Under the pieces are notes generated by a model. The model did no database searches and had not been told where the DNA came from. It worked only from the letters and a program-made list of their open reading frames with translations. Made by a program: the position numbers and the translations under genes. Below, one piece after another: positions 34,943-47,701 of a DNA stretch of 64,000 bases. Each line of letters opens with the position of its first letter. The first letter of the stretch is position 1. Source of the stretch: Epiperipatus broadwayi. Lineage: Eukaryota; Onychophora; Udeonychophora; Euonychophora; Peripatidae. The stretch spans positions 6,057,594 to 6,121,593 of the forward strand of contig JAQFVV010012416.1 of NCBI GenBank assembly GCA_028023455.1, in the 5' to 3' direction.

Positions 34943-35024
34943 CATTTTGGAGAATCTGCTTTTCCGCACAAACTTCAAATATAAAAACCACAACAAAAAT
35001 TGCAGGAATACCAGTCAACGCCAT
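34943..35024 (-). CDS. First coding exon, secreted or membrane protein, unknown family
   Basis: ATG at 35024-35022 lies in a good context (A at -3, G at +4) with an in-frame TAG 15 nt upstream. The 27 codons begin MALTGIPAIFVVVFIF and continue EVCA, a textbook signal peptide with likely cleavage after Ala20, then EKQILQN. The exon ends at 34943 with a single G followed by GTAAGT (34942-34937), an excellent donor in phase 1. Phase-1 introns just after signal peptides are typical of animal extracellular proteins. The protein identity cannot be told from 27 residues. Downstream exons lie towards lower coordinates, possibly beyond the window; one candidate is at 2589-2738. Confidence 0.6.
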
Positions 35025-35400
35025 GCTTGGCGTAAACTAGTTAAAACAATAGCCGAATCTTTCACTTAGGTAAGCCTAATAAACGAGCTTCCTCCACGCA
35101 CGTGGCTTTAGCAGTCAAGACATTAGAAAATTTACATATAGCAGCCTCGAAACAAATCGCAAACTCGGACAGATATATATATTTGCAACGTTAAATAAAA
35201 AAAAAGGTAAAAATATCTTCAATCGTCCCGCACTAACACACTTTCTCCAGTACTGCTATTTTCGCTACACCCCTTAACTCGGAGAAAAGCTTGAGTACTA
35301 ACCGTTGTTTTTATTTTTTTAGGAAGCTCCAAAGCCGCGGGCAAGTAGAGTTATAACTCAAACGATTCTGCCATGTGTATTGGTGTGTAATTTACAGACT
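35025..35400 (-). promoter_or_regulatory. 5' leader and probable promoter region of the signal-peptide gene
   Basis: This is one of the least AT-rich parts of the window, with several CpG dinucleotides (CACGCACGTGG at 35096, CCGCGG at 35334). That fits a promoter or CpG-enriched 5' end. A TATATATATC-like run is at about 35170-35180. The transcription start cannot be placed. Confidence 0.4.
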
Positions 35401-36335
35401 GTTTCATTACAAAAAATTGGGGGAGAGAGGGTCAGAAATTTAGAGACTATCATTTTTTTTTTCGACAAAAATAAATTTGTTCAGACAGTCTACGAGGTTG
35501 TCTGATAAAATCTAGCGGAATGGAAAAAATATTTATCGTGATTTTTTATTTCATATTATTAAATAAACAATAACTAAAATTTATTATCACAGATGGTTAT
35601 TTTGTTAGATAGTTCTTTTCCTATAAATTTGCATAAAATTTATTAATTAGCTATGCATAGGATTGAAAATATGGAAGTTAAATATTCAGATAACTCGATC
35701 GGAGCAATAAGAACAGATGCCTTCTTAAAGAGCAAACACCTAAAATTTACAAAAACAGTCCGAAAATTTAATTTTAAACCGCAAAAAAGATAGCAAAAAA
35801 AAAAAGGGTAACAACATGGACTGTACAAAAAGTAAATGAAAATACATTTGTACATTTAGTAAAAAGAAGTCTTGTAATATTCAGAAGTCTAAAGTTAAAG
35901 TTTTGCTTTTTTCCCTTTGGATTTTTGAATTTTTATACTAAAAAATTTGACAAGTTACTTTTAACCAGGTTGCTCTTAGGATACATGCATAAGGAATTTT
36001 TTTAAATGTTTAAATATTCCTAAATCTACTATTTCTTTTAATGACGTAGTCTATTAATTTCAATAAACATGGTAACACATCCTGTTTTCTTTTCAAATCC
36101 TATTTACTCTCAATCTGTATTAATATATGGCTTTTTTATTCATTATGCTTCGACCATATTTCATATTCTTTATCAAGACTATTTTAGTTAGGAGATATTT
36201 TAGAAATCGAATATTTCAAGGAAGTAAAAAATGTTTGTTAAAAAAAAAAAAGCTAGAATAAAATAATTCAAAAAAGACAAAAATAGCATAAGATAGTATA
36301 GATAAAAATCTGGGTGTAATAGTATTATATAATAG
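35401..36335. other. AT-rich non-coding stretch
   Basis: Nothing supportable. The minus open frame at 35643-35855 is low-complexity and hydrophobic. Confidence 0.5.
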
Positions 36336-36575
36336 TAGATGAAAAAATTAAGAGATTGGAATAGAGTTAGGCTGCATGCATTGCTACAAGAAATAATAAT
36401 AGTGGGACAGTTAAAATCATAAACTGGATCCTAAAAACTTGTAAAAGACCTAGAAAGGGACTGCTAAAAAGATGGATGGAAAGTGATGCTATGCATCTGA
36501 AAAGCTGGATGAAACATGAAGAGAACTTTATAGTGTGACTGATCAAGAATTGTTGAAAGTGATGATGATGAATAA
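36336..36575 (+). mobile_element. LINE copy D, ancient 3' end
   Basis: Pieces EKIKRLE and INWILKTCKRPRKG match the LINE C-terminus (EKIKRLK and LNWIPRDCKRPRR). They are followed by a (TGA)n-like tail GATGATGATGA at about 36560. It is too diverged from copies A-F to be the same recent burst. Confidence 0.6.
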
Positions 36576-38317
36576 TGGAGATTAATAATTTATTTAAAAA
36601 GTAAAATTTTTAATGTATACATATGTACACATATTCTTTTATAATAAGTAATTATTCTGTAATTCAATACTAGTGCTATAAACGCATAGACACAAAGGTA
36701 ATATTTAATATCTATTAAACCATAGGCTGAGCACTTTCAAGAGACACGGCTCTCATAATCATAGCTCTTTGTGAAGTGACTGTTTATCTAATATTATGCA
36801 GATCTATGCAAAGTTCAAGTATTCCATTTCCTGGATATAGAATAACACATTTCCTTTCTGTTAATAGTGTTGTTGTCTATTTCAATAAAGCAGACATCTT
36901 ACATGTATTATATATTGCGATAAGCATTCAGTTTATGAATATCTTTTTCTATATAATTTTGGATATTTTGAAAATAAAATAACTCTTAACAATGACAATA
37001 AAATATAGCTGAAGCATGAATTAAAAAGGTGTATATTGATACAAATTGAGAATAAATAAACAGTGATGATTATTATAGCTTAGCTACAAATTTCAAAAAG
37101 TCTAATATAACAACTAATTCAGTCAAATCTAAATTTTTCAAGCTGAACACCCATTAAATTGTATCAACTTTTAAATAATTATTTTTACTTCCTTCAATCA
37201 ATTTGAATAAATTTTGGGGAAACAGAAAATAGAAATTAGAGTTAATAAATTGGAAAAACATAATTCTTACTTTTTAAAAAGCTTGATGATTGCATACTCT
37301 TGGATGCTAAATAAATCTCTGATTGTCAGAACAGTATAAAATTTTTATGCAAAAATACATAATGACAATAAATTTGATAACAGATGTAGAGCAATAATCC
37401 TAATACAAAACAATTTAATGCTTTAAAATTATTGAAAAATTATTGGTTTACTCTTGTAAACTTTTTTAATTTCTGATATGTATTAATTTCTTATCCACTT
37501 GATTACAATATTCAGTTACAGTTTCCACGAACACACAGTCTTCATCTGAAATGTTTTGTTTTTTTTTAATTTGCCTTTTTTTATTTAAACAAATTAAAAA
37601 AATAATTCTGATGAAGACTGTAGATTAGTTGAAACCATATGTGAAATAAAATATTATAAAAGGATAATCTTCAAGTGCATAATGAGTGTATTTTTTAAAG
37701 ATTTTGAAGTAATAAAACAATACAAAGAAAATTAGAAAGCACTAACAAAACAGAACATGATATGCATTAAATCATCAGTAATTGCAGTGACTTAAATAAA
37801 AACATTGCACTGAATTTGGGGGGGGGGGGTAAATTTTAAAAAGAGAAAGAGTCATAAAAAAAAGAATTTTGTAAAAAGGAAAAAAAACACGCATTCAAAA
37901 TAATTTTATATTAAAATGAATACATCCAGTCATCAGAAAGTTGCATTAACCAAACCTAATTACAAAAACATATTAATGGTTAAAGAATTACTCCAAAAAA
38001 AAGATAGAGTAGCATGAAATTAAATATTACATATGTAATCTGGCATTCTTCTTTTAGCGTTTGTTAATAGCTACTACTAAGTCGAAAAGCAGAAGACTTA
38101 AGTCTTTATCAGCAAATAAAAAATGAAAAACAAAGCCATCTGTTTGCTGAATCTAAGGAAGTGGATGCAGGGAAGCTTAAACATCATACCAATCATCATT
38201 TTCATAAACCTATAGACAAATTGAAGTAATTGAAAGTGTATTATTTGTATTTCGTTCAGGCTGTATTAATATATATTGTAATAATCAGCTTTCAAATATA
38301 TATATATATATATTGTA
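36576..38317. other. Non-coding stretch
   Basis: A loose inverted pair (CAGTCTTCATCTG at 37538 and CTGATGAAGACTG at 37609) frames a small hairpin. G12 lies at 37818-37829. No gene seen. Confidence 0.5.
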
Positions 38318-39796
38318 ACCGATTGGGTTACATGGCACACAGAAACCTAATTATGTGTATGCACATACATATATAAAGTAAAGCAAAAGTAGAAATAAAC
38401 ACAGACTAAAATTTTAGTAATATTTGCTACATTTCCTGGAATAAAAACGGGGAATTAAATAATTCTGAATGTAAAATGAAATTTTATTATAAATAAACAT
38501 TTTAAAAACATCTCAATAAATATTAATATTTTTATTCTGATTTTGAATTTGAAAATGAGCATGATTTATGTTTGAAAAATCTTTTAATTAATACTTGCCA
38601 CAATTCTCTATCTAAGTAAAAACATGTAGATGATACTTTAGTAAAAAGTAGCTTTTGATTAAAATTGCTTTCAATCCAGATAAGGATTAGACAGAAAAAA
38701 CTCTGTTTTCAATTAAGGTGTTTTTTATCACCTCAAATGACTCTTATAAAAAGGACTGATAAAATATCAGTTCAGTTTGGTCTTAATACTTTTGAAAAGC
38801 AGTTAGCAACATATAGCTAGCTGCAGAACAGTTGGCTAGAAATTTTGCTGTAGTTTGCAGTACTGCTGAAGTTGGTTTTTCAGAGTTAAAGAATGAACAT
38901 GAAATAATTGAAGGCAGGACTGTAGTCCAGGAGCAGCTATCATTTTCCTTTACAGGAGTTTTGATTTACATAAAGTTGGGTCACTTCTGAATCATTAGCC
39001 TGAACAAATGAGAATAAAATAGCTTGCTGGCCTGAAGCTTACCAAATCCTAATGTAAGTAAAAACAACTGCAGAACAAGAATTACCTGGACTGGTCTCCA
39101 TCAAGATAAACCATCAGTTGCTGAAGAAGTAATTATACATAATATTATGCTGATGTATCTAAAGGCAGAGAAGCACAGATAAATGTATACATAGCTGGCG
39201 AATTAGTTTAAAATCTTTAATATGACTTTGAAATTTATAACTTAATAACTTAAAGTAAAACAAATGAATAATTTGTTTGAATCATACAGTTAAAAGAAAG
39301 GAGTAATCCACAGATGATTTTATATATATTATTGAAGAAATTGTTTTTAGTAGTTCCTTAAAAAAAAGACATTTAAAATATGTAACTTAAAATGCAAATA
39401 ATTTTTGCTTGAATTAAAAGAAGCTTGCAAGTGTATTATTTTTAAACGATTTATCTAATTAATCAATCAACAAGTACCCTTCAAACAAAAATTGACTTTA
39501 TATTTTTAAAAGAAAAAAAAGTTGACATTATTTTTTAAAAAAAAAAACTAACTAATCGATAAAGTGTGGAACTTACTATAAAATAACAAATGAAATTCAC
39601 ATATTTTCAACAAGGAATAATTGTGAAAATAAATTTTAATAATTGTATCAAATTAAAATAGGTAAATGCTAGTGTGCATATATAAACACATACACATATA
39701 TACAAATTTTTAATCATTTATTGTATTTATAGGATGATTGAAATATAAATCAATTATTGCACATGTCTGTGCATACATCAAGGAGTATCAAATAGA
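38318..39796 (+). repeat. 2.6-kb duplication, copy 1, left part
   Basis: Matches 44988-46440 along its length with frequent substitutions and small indels. It begins at the palindromic GTAACCGATTGGGTTAC. Copy 1 resumes after the LINE at about 42950. Confidence 0.8.
38825..38992 (+). pseudogene. hAT-dimerisation-like coding remnant, copy 1
   Basis: A stop-free frame of about 55 codons without ATG includes FAVVCSTAEVGFSELKN and, further on, GRTVVQEQLSFSF. The order 'S-T/S-A-E-x-x-F-S-x-L-K ... R-x-x-V/M-x-Q-E-x-L-S' is that of the C-terminal dimerisation segment of hAT transposases. The same frame is kept in the duplicate at 45478-45610. No upstream RNase-H-like catalytic region is recognisable. 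Tentative. Confidence 0.25.
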
Positions 39797-39869
39797 TCAC
39801 CATCAACCATTATCAAGCGACTGCAGGATGAAGGTCTCTCCAAGTTCAATCCATCTTTTCCTATCTTTA

Positions 39870-41395
39870 GCTTCTCTTCTCCACATCACCCCTGCACACT
39901 TTCTTATTTCATCCATCCATCTCACATGGTCTCTCTTCTGAGTCTTTTACAATCTCTTGGAATCCAGTTTAAAATTCCAATTATCCATCTATTATCATCT
40001 CTTCTAGCAATATATCCAGCCCAACTCCACTTCAGTCTTTTAATTTTTTTAATGAGGTCAATAACAGCTGTTTGTTCTCTTACCCATACATTGCATTTTC
40101 GATCTCTTCTTGTTATTCCTAACATGCATCTCTCCATACTTCTTTGAGTGCTCTGAAGTCTCTGTATCGCTCTTCTATTAAGTGTCCAAGTCTCAGATCC
40201 ATAAGCAAGAACTGGCAAAACACATTTATTAAAAACCTTACTTTTCAAACACATAGGCATATTTCCTTTTAGTATCAAGTTATATCCACCAAAAGCACTC
40301 CAACCAAGTTTAATTCTATGATTAATTTCATCCATTATGTTTCCATCTGCAATAATAATCTGACTGTTAAATTCCTCTAACTCATCATAATCAATCTTTA
40401 TTTTCATATTTTGAGAAAATATATTAAACATTATTTTAGTCTTTTTAACATTTATCTTTAGTCCTACTTTCCTACTTTCATCTGATAACTCCTACAACAT
40501 TTCCTGTAGCCCTAAAGCATTATTTGCAAAAACAACTACTTCATCTGCAAAATCTAAATGACTTGTACTTTCACTCCTTTAGTTTCCCATTTTAATCCAC
40601 AAAATACTTCTTGCAGCACTGCTGTAAAAAGTTTTGGAGATATGGAGTCACCCTGTCTTACACCCTTTTCAATGTTGATTTTCCTACTATCATTATGTAA
40701 TCTAATTGTTGCTGTTGCATTTTTATAAATATTCTTTAAAATATGACAATATCCTGGATCTATACCTAGATGATCCAATGCTTTAATCACTGAAGAAATG
40801 TTTATAGAATCAAATACCTTTTCATAATCTACAAATCATAAGCATAATGGCAACTCATATTCATTTGTCCTTTCTATAACTTCTCTCAATACCTGGATAT
40901 GATCTACTGTACTAAAACCACTTTTAAATCCAGATTGTTCTCTTGCTTGGTGGAAATCCAATGTTTTCTGTAGACGAGTTGTAATTATCTTAGTAAAAAT
41001 ATTGTATAAAACTGATAAAAGACTGATAGGTCTGTAATTTCTAATATCTTCTTTATCACCTTTTTTAAATATTAATATTAATACTGCATTCTTCCAATCA
41101 TCTGGTACATCTTTATCATTTAGACATTTGGTATATAATTTTGCTAAAAAAAATTATATTTCTTCACCTGCTTCTTTTAATATATCAATTATAATTCCAT
41201 CATTACCTGGAACCTTCTCTTTCTTCATAAATTTAATTGCATGTCTCACTTCCTCATTCAAAATTCTGGGCAATTCAGAAGATATAATAGGTATAGGAGG
41301 CACTTATTCTTTATTACTATATAATTCTTGATCTACACATTTCATGATGTCATCTCTCTTTTTAGTAATAATGCCATCTTTTTTTCTTATTGCAG
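39870..41395 (-). pseudogene. Reverse transcriptase of LINE copy B
   Basis: Same motif order as copy A (GNDGIIIDIL, NYRPISLL, SGFKSGFSTVDHI, GVRQGDSISPKLF, YGSETW, a WAGYIARRDDNRW region). It has at least four in-frame stops (near 41303, 41145, 40835 and 40495), a 13-bp deletion just before the catalytic box, a further frame change near 39925, and FADD changed to FADE. It is clearly dead, but it supplies the reference bases that reveal the lesions of copy A. Confidence 0.75.
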
Positions 41396-42588
41396 TTATA
41401 CATTTCCTACCAATATCAAATGTTGTTTTACACTCTTTAGACTTTTATTCTCTTCTACAGCTTTCCTTGCTAGTTCGCAATTATACTTTCTTACATGATT
41501 TTCAACTCTTTTCCACACCATTTTACAAAATTTGAGATATTCAAACTTTTTTAATGCATCATTGCTGTATATCCTCATATTCCTTCTTTTCTTCATAAAT
41601 TCTCTAGTCTCAGTAGAAATTTTATTGGTCAATTGCTGCTTTTTTCTACCAGCTATCTTTGTTGCAGTTTTTAAAAGTGTATCAGTTATTTTCCTATTAA
41701 TGTCATTCAAATCTGAATCATGTTCAAAATCTACTAATACTTGAAACTGATTTGTAAGTTCTAATTTAAATTCATTAGAATGTTTCTGAAGATTAGGAAT
41801 ATCAACTGTAAATATTGTTTTTCTTAATAATTTTTGTCTTTCTAGTTTTGCATTCACATGTATCTTACATCTTACTAATCGATGATCACTTCCTGTGTTA
41901 AATTTATTAAGAACATTACAATCTTGAAATATGTATTTTCTGTTAGTCAAAATATAATCCAATTCTTCTGTACCTTCATTTGGATGCTTCCATGTTCATT
42001 TCCTTTAACATTTTTCTCAAAAAAAGAATTCATAATATAAAGTTTTTCTGTTTCTGCAAACTCCACAAGTCTATGTTCTCTCTCATTTCTATTACCATAA
42101 CCAAAATTACCTACAGCATTTTCATCTTTCATTTGTTTACCAATTCTAGCATTAAAGTCTCCCATAACAATTTTAAAATGTTGTTTACTCTGATCAAAAG
42201 CCTTTTGTACATCCATATAAAAATATTCTATAACTTCATCACTATGCGAACTTGTTGGGGCATAAACCTGAATTATCTGCATTTGGTATCTATTATTAAG
42301 TTGTAAAACTAATCTTGCCACTCTGTCCGATACACCATCAATCTCCACATTGTTATTCTTCCATTTTTCATTTATAATCAATCCTATTCCACTTGTATTT
42401 CCAATATTTGTGCCTTTATAGTAGAGTATATGCCCACTTTTTAAATCAATTGTTTCTTCAGCTTTTCTTCTAACTTCACAAAGTCCAATGATGTCCCATT
42501 TAATATAAGACAATTCTTCTAACTCTTGCAATCTTTCTTCACTTGAAAGTTATCTGCAGTTGTATGTACCTAAATAAAAATTCATCAT
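41396..42588 (-). pseudogene. AP-type endonuclease of LINE copy B
   Basis: From the ATG pair at 42588: the TYNCR block, then a TAA at 42552-42550, then DIIGLCEVRRK, VYAPTSSHSDE, MGDFNARIG and NEREHRLVEFA. After a one-base shift near 41995 the frame continues through the HPNEG/LDYILTN block to GSDHRLV (catalytic S-D-H). These are the motifs of apurinic-type endonucleases of LINEs. A one-base loss in a T-run near 41420 shifts the frame again before the reverse transcriptase. Confidence 0.8.
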
Positions 42589-42949
42589 CAAATGGCAGCC
42601 TGAGTCCGCAATCAGGGGATTCTTAGCACCCTCTGCCTTCAGCCTTGGTTGGTAACTTTACGGCCTCCTGGAAATAAGGGCCATAATTTATTTTTGTCTG
42701 TCATGATTGTATATAATGGAAAAAAATATTCTTAAACTCGGAGGTAAAAATCCAATAAACTCACTATCCTGGCTAATGCGTGTTGGTGAGCAGCCCATCC
42801 ATGTTCGTATTCTATATGAATAATCACATAGTAATAATAGCTGCAATGACAAGAACGTATGGAGTGGACATTAGGAATTTGCCCTGCTCAGTTCCTTTAA
42901 GGCCTCCAAGAGGAATTAAAGGGTCTCCTTTCAGTTAATAGTAAACTCC

Positions 42950-44125
42950 CTTATAAGTAAATTTTAAGCTTTTTTAGTATTAAATATCAATTCAAAAATA
43001 TTCATTTTATATTAAGCCACCTGTCTGTGTGCTGTCTGGTTTAAAATAAATCTATTGGAACATATATGTAAAACAATGTAATAACTTGAATTTTGTAAAT
43101 CACATATTATAAATCACAATGTCATAATCTGTTTATTATATGTTAAACAAAATCAGATGGTTTAATTGATATGTGCATAGCCTTATTCTAGAGACCTTAA
43201 TTTTATTTATTGTTGTTAATAAAATTGAACTCAAATGTTAAAATTATTCCAGTGACTTAATTCTAAAGAGTTTAGAATATTGTATGTTTGCATCATCTCT
43301 TGGTCACCATAACAGTATTTGAACTTGTGTTCTTCTTAGTTAGATTCATGCATAATTGCTGATATATTAAAGGGGATGTATTTTTAGTGCATGGGCATTC
43401 AATTGACAAGGGTCCTGTTTTGGCATGAAGAGTATATTTTTCAAAGTCTGTGCACTACATTTTATTTTTAATTTAGTTTGTTAGAAATTAAGTTTATAGT
43501 CATTCAGTGCATTAATGTACTAAGTGGACAGAGTATTGATGATTATCAGCATGTTTTATTGTCCCAGAATTATTATTTAGATTTTTGATTCTCATGTATT
43601 CTGAAGGACTAGCACTTAATTGGTGCATCCAAAGTAATGGTTAAATAATTGCTCAAGCTGACAAAGGCTAAATAGTTGGCCTGGTTTACAATAGACCCAT
43701 TGCTAATTCAGCCACCATATTGATGGTTGATTTATACTTTTTATAGTTCAAATCCAGTCATAAGATGGACTGTTGATTTTTATCTTAGTATGGATAATTC
43801 ATGATGATGAATGGTTATTTTATTTTGAAGTATTACTTACTTTTATTTATTATAATGCTGAATGATGTATAGTTATTCATGGTTAATTATATTTGTATTT
43901 GCTCTAAAAAGTTAACTGATCTCTTCTGATCAAGCTGGCTGATCTCACAGAGATTTCATCTCTCATGCTCTCTTGAAAAAATAAAATTGTTTATATATTT
44001 TTTGATATTAGTATTTACTTAAATATTATCCTTTTTTTTATTTCATTATTATATGAAATATTTATTTTTTTGAACTGGGGTTGATGATGATTTTTCCATC
44101 ACTCCAGGTTCACATCTCTTTCACT
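42950..44125 (+). repeat. 2.6-kb duplication, copy 1, right part
   Basis: Continues the homology to 46445-47608 after the LINE insertion, ending near CCAGGTTCAC. Confidence 0.8.
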
Positions 44126-44987
44126 CCTATCCCTGTGACAATCATTATAAATGGCTACCCAACTTAGGGCTGATGGTGATCACATATTGATGATCATCAT
44201 TAAAAAATTAAACTCAACTTGATCTCAACCACAACTGAAAATGAAAAAAGTATGCCTTTTATGTAAAATTAATTTTAAAAATTACTGTGAAATATGTGAA
44301 AAAAGTATTGATGATAATTATAAATTATAAAATAGTAGTTTTCGTGTATGTTTAAAGAAGTTCATGTTGAGAGTTAAGTAGAAACACTATGATTTTGGAG
44401 ATTGGATTTGGTATTTGATTGTTGAAGTATGTTTAGCTATATTTTCAGTTTGATGATGGATGGAGATTTTTGTCATTGGCTTGAGGATGCATGCAACTCC
44501 AAAAGCTGTTCTATCTCAGCTCTTTACTCCAACCCATTTTTATATTCCATATTGTTAATATCAGAGCAGTTAACATAGTTCTGCCATGATTGTAGCCTCT
44601 CAATCTCCAAAGAAAAGGAGCAAGGCATAGTTTGTATTTCACAGCCCATAAGACTCAGAGAAGTGAGTATAGTTTTGTATTTTCCAGAATCTTCAGTGGA
44701 GGGTTGTAGTAGCTTATAGTGTCTCAATTGAGATAGTCTTCTTAGTGTCCATGATGTATTGTGTAATTATAGTTCAATGACTGAATTCTTTACCTATCTC
44801 AAAATTTGCAGATCAGTATTCATTCTGGTAGTTGTCAGGTGCCTGTCAGATCTTTAAAAAAATTACAAATACATATTTCAAAATATGAACTTTCTTGTGA
44901 CTATACATGTATATTATGTAAAATATGTATGAGATTGGTGTTTCATTTCTATTTTCCTTTTCCTCAGAGGGAGGCAATGTAACTGGT
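44126..44987. other. Spacer between the two 2.6-kb copies
   Basis: Single-copy in the window. A minus open frame (44524-44727) has ordinary protein-like composition but no start context, splice signals or known motif, so I do not call it a gene. Confidence 0.4.
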
Positions 44988-47608
44988 TGTGTTACATAGC
45001 ACAACATAGCTGTGTGTGTACATACATATATAAAGTAAATGAAAAGTAGAAATAAAGAAATAACAATTTTAGAGACATTTTCTACATTTCCTGAAATAAT
45101 AATCGGGAATTAAATAATTCTGAATGTAAAGCAAAATTTTATTATAACTAAACACTTTTAATAGGTCTCAATAAATATTAATATTTTTTATTCTGATTTT
45201 GAATTAAAAAACAAGCATGATTTATTTTTGAAAAATCTTTTAATTAATGCTTGTCACAATTCTCTAAGTAAAAACATGTAGATGGCATTTTAGTAGAAAT
45301 CTAAAAGTAGCTTTTGATTAAAATTGTTTTTAATCAAGATAAGGATTAGACAGGAAAAACCTATTTTTAATTAAGGGGTTTTTATCACCTAAGATAACTC
45401 TTATAAAAAACTGATAAAATATCCATTCAGTTTGGTCTTAATATTTTTGAGAAGCAGTTGGCAACATATAGTTAACTGCAGAACAGTTGGCTGTAACTTT
45501 TGCTGTAGTTTGCAGCACTGCAGAAGTTGGTTTTCCAGAGTCAGAGAATGTGTATGAAATAATTGAAGGCAGGACAGTAGTCCAGGAGTTGCTACTATTT
45601 TTCTTTGCATGAGTTTTGATTTACATAAATCTGGGTCACTTCTAAATCTTTAGCCTAAACAAATGAGGACAAAATAGCTTGCTGACTTGAAGCTTACCAA
45701 ATACTAGTCTAAGTGTGATCAACTGCAGAACAACAATTACCTGAACTGGTCTCCATCAAAAGAAACTATCAGTTTCTGAAAAAGTAATTATATATATGCT
45801 GATGTATCTAAAGGCAGAGAAGCACAGATAAATATATATATAGCTGGTGAGTTCATTTAAAATCCTTCAAATGACTTTTAAAATTATGACTTAATAACTT
45901 AAATTAAAACAAATGAATAATTTGTTTAAGTCATACATCTAAAAGAAAAAATTCACAGATGATTTTATATGTATTATTGAAGAAATTACTTTTAGTAATT
46001 CCTTTTAAAAAATGACATTTAAAATATATAATTTAAAACAAATAATTTTTGCTTGAATTAAAAGAAGCATACAAGTGTATTATTTTTACACCATTTATCT
46101 AATTAATCAATCACCAAGTACCAGTCAAACAAAAATTAACTTTATATTTTTAAAAGAAAAAAAAGTTGATAGTATTTTTTTTATACAAAACTAATTAATA
46201 AAGAGTGGGACTTATTATAAAATAATGAATGAAATTTATATATTTTCAACAAAGAATTGTGAAAATAAATTTTAATAATTGCATCAAATTAAAATAGGTA
46301 AACACCATTGTGTTTATATAAATGCACACACATATATGCAAATTTTTAATCATTTTTTGTTTTTATATGATGATTGAAATATAAATCATTTATACTGCAT
46401 ATGACTGTGCATACATCAAAAAATATCAGATACTTATATGTCAATTTTAATCATTTTTAGTATTAAATGTCAATTCAAAAATGTTTATTTTATATTAAGC
46501 CACATGTCTGTGTGCTGTCTGGTTTAAAATAAACCTATTGAAACATATATGTAAAACAATGTAATAACATGAATTTGTAAATCCCATATATGTAAGTCAC
46601 AATGAGATAATTTTTTATTATATGTTAATCAAAATCAGGAGGCTTAATTGATATATGCATAACCTTATTCTAAAGATCTTAATTTCATTTATTGTTGTTA
46701 ATAAAATTGAACTTAATTGTTAAAATTATTCCAGTGACTTAATTCTAAAGAGTTTAGAATATTGTATGTTTGCATCATCTCTTGTTCACCATAGCAGTAC
46801 TTGAGCTTGTATTCTTCTGAGCTAGATTCATGCATAATGGCTATATTAAAGGGGATGTATATTTTTAATGCAGGACATTCAGTTGACAAGAGTCCTGTTT
46901 TGGCACAAAAAGCATATTCTTCAAAGTCCATGCACTACATTTTATTTTAGTTTAGTCTATTAGAAATTAAGTTTATAGTTGACCAGTACATTAATGTACT
47001 AAGTGGCCAGATCATTGATGATAATCAGTATGCTTTATTGTTCCAGCATTATTGTTTAGATTTTTTGATTCTTATGTATTCTGATGGATTAGCACTTAAG
47101 TGGTACATCCAAATTAATGATTAAATAATTGCCCAAGCTGGCAATGGCTAAATAGTTGGCCAGGTCTACAGCAGATCCATTTCCAATCCAACCACCCGAG
47201 TGACTGTTGATTTATATTTTTTATACTTCAAATCCAGTCACAAGATGGATTTTTGTTTTTTATTTTAGTATGGATCATTCGTGATGGTGAATGGTTATTT
47301 TATTTTGAAGTATTACTTACTTTTATTTATTTTAATGCTAGATGATGTATAGTTAATCATGGTTAATTATATTTTTATTTGCTCTAAGGAGTTAACAAAT
47401 CTCTTCTGATATAGCTGGCTGATCTCACGCTGATTTCAACTTTCATGCTCTCTTGAATATATAAAATTGTTTATACATTTTTTGATATTAATATCTTACT
47501 TAAATATTATACTTTTTGTAAATTTCATTATTATTTGAAATATTTATTTTTTTGAACTGAGCTTGATGATGATTTTTCCATCATCCCAGGTTCACTCCTC
47601 TTTCACTC
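44988..47608 (+). repeat. 2.6-kb duplication, copy 2 (uninterrupted)
   Basis: Full-length partner of 38318-39796 plus 42950-44125. Divergence between copies is visible in almost every line, so the duplication is old and predates the LINE B insertion. Confidence 0.85.
45478..45610 (+). pseudogene. hAT-dimerisation-like coding remnant, copy 2
   Basis: Same frame as 38825-38992 (VVCSTAEVGFPES and GRTVVQELL), ending at a TGA that copy 1 reads through. Identity as hAT is tentative. Confidence 0.25.
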
Positions 47609-47701
47609 CTTCCTTTCCTCTCATCTCATTACAATATATATTTTACTTGATGGTATTTCTTTCAAAACCATTATGTTGTCTTTCATATATATTTTCTCCT
47701 G

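Larger units (their letters stand above)
39797..42950 (-). mobile_element. RTE-like LINE copy B, longest copy in the window
   Basis: About 3.15 kb, endonuclease plus reverse transcriptase, with its 3' end at about 39797 and its 5' end near 42950. The ends are fixed by comparison with the uninterrupted duplicate at 46420-46460. The likely 5'UTR (42589-42950) is GC-richer than its surroundings. A clean target duplication is not obvious. Confidence 0.8.

Noticed and set aside
39926-40147. Plus-strand open frames over LINE copies (also at 26253-26561, 32231-32551, 41980-42306 and 50354-50712)
   Set aside because: Antisense shadows of the LINE coding regions.
44524-44727. Minus open frame with an EDSGKYK piece recalling an Ig-domain 'D-x-G-x-Y'
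   Set aside because: The second Cys/Trp framework and splice signals are missing; too little to call an Ig exon.
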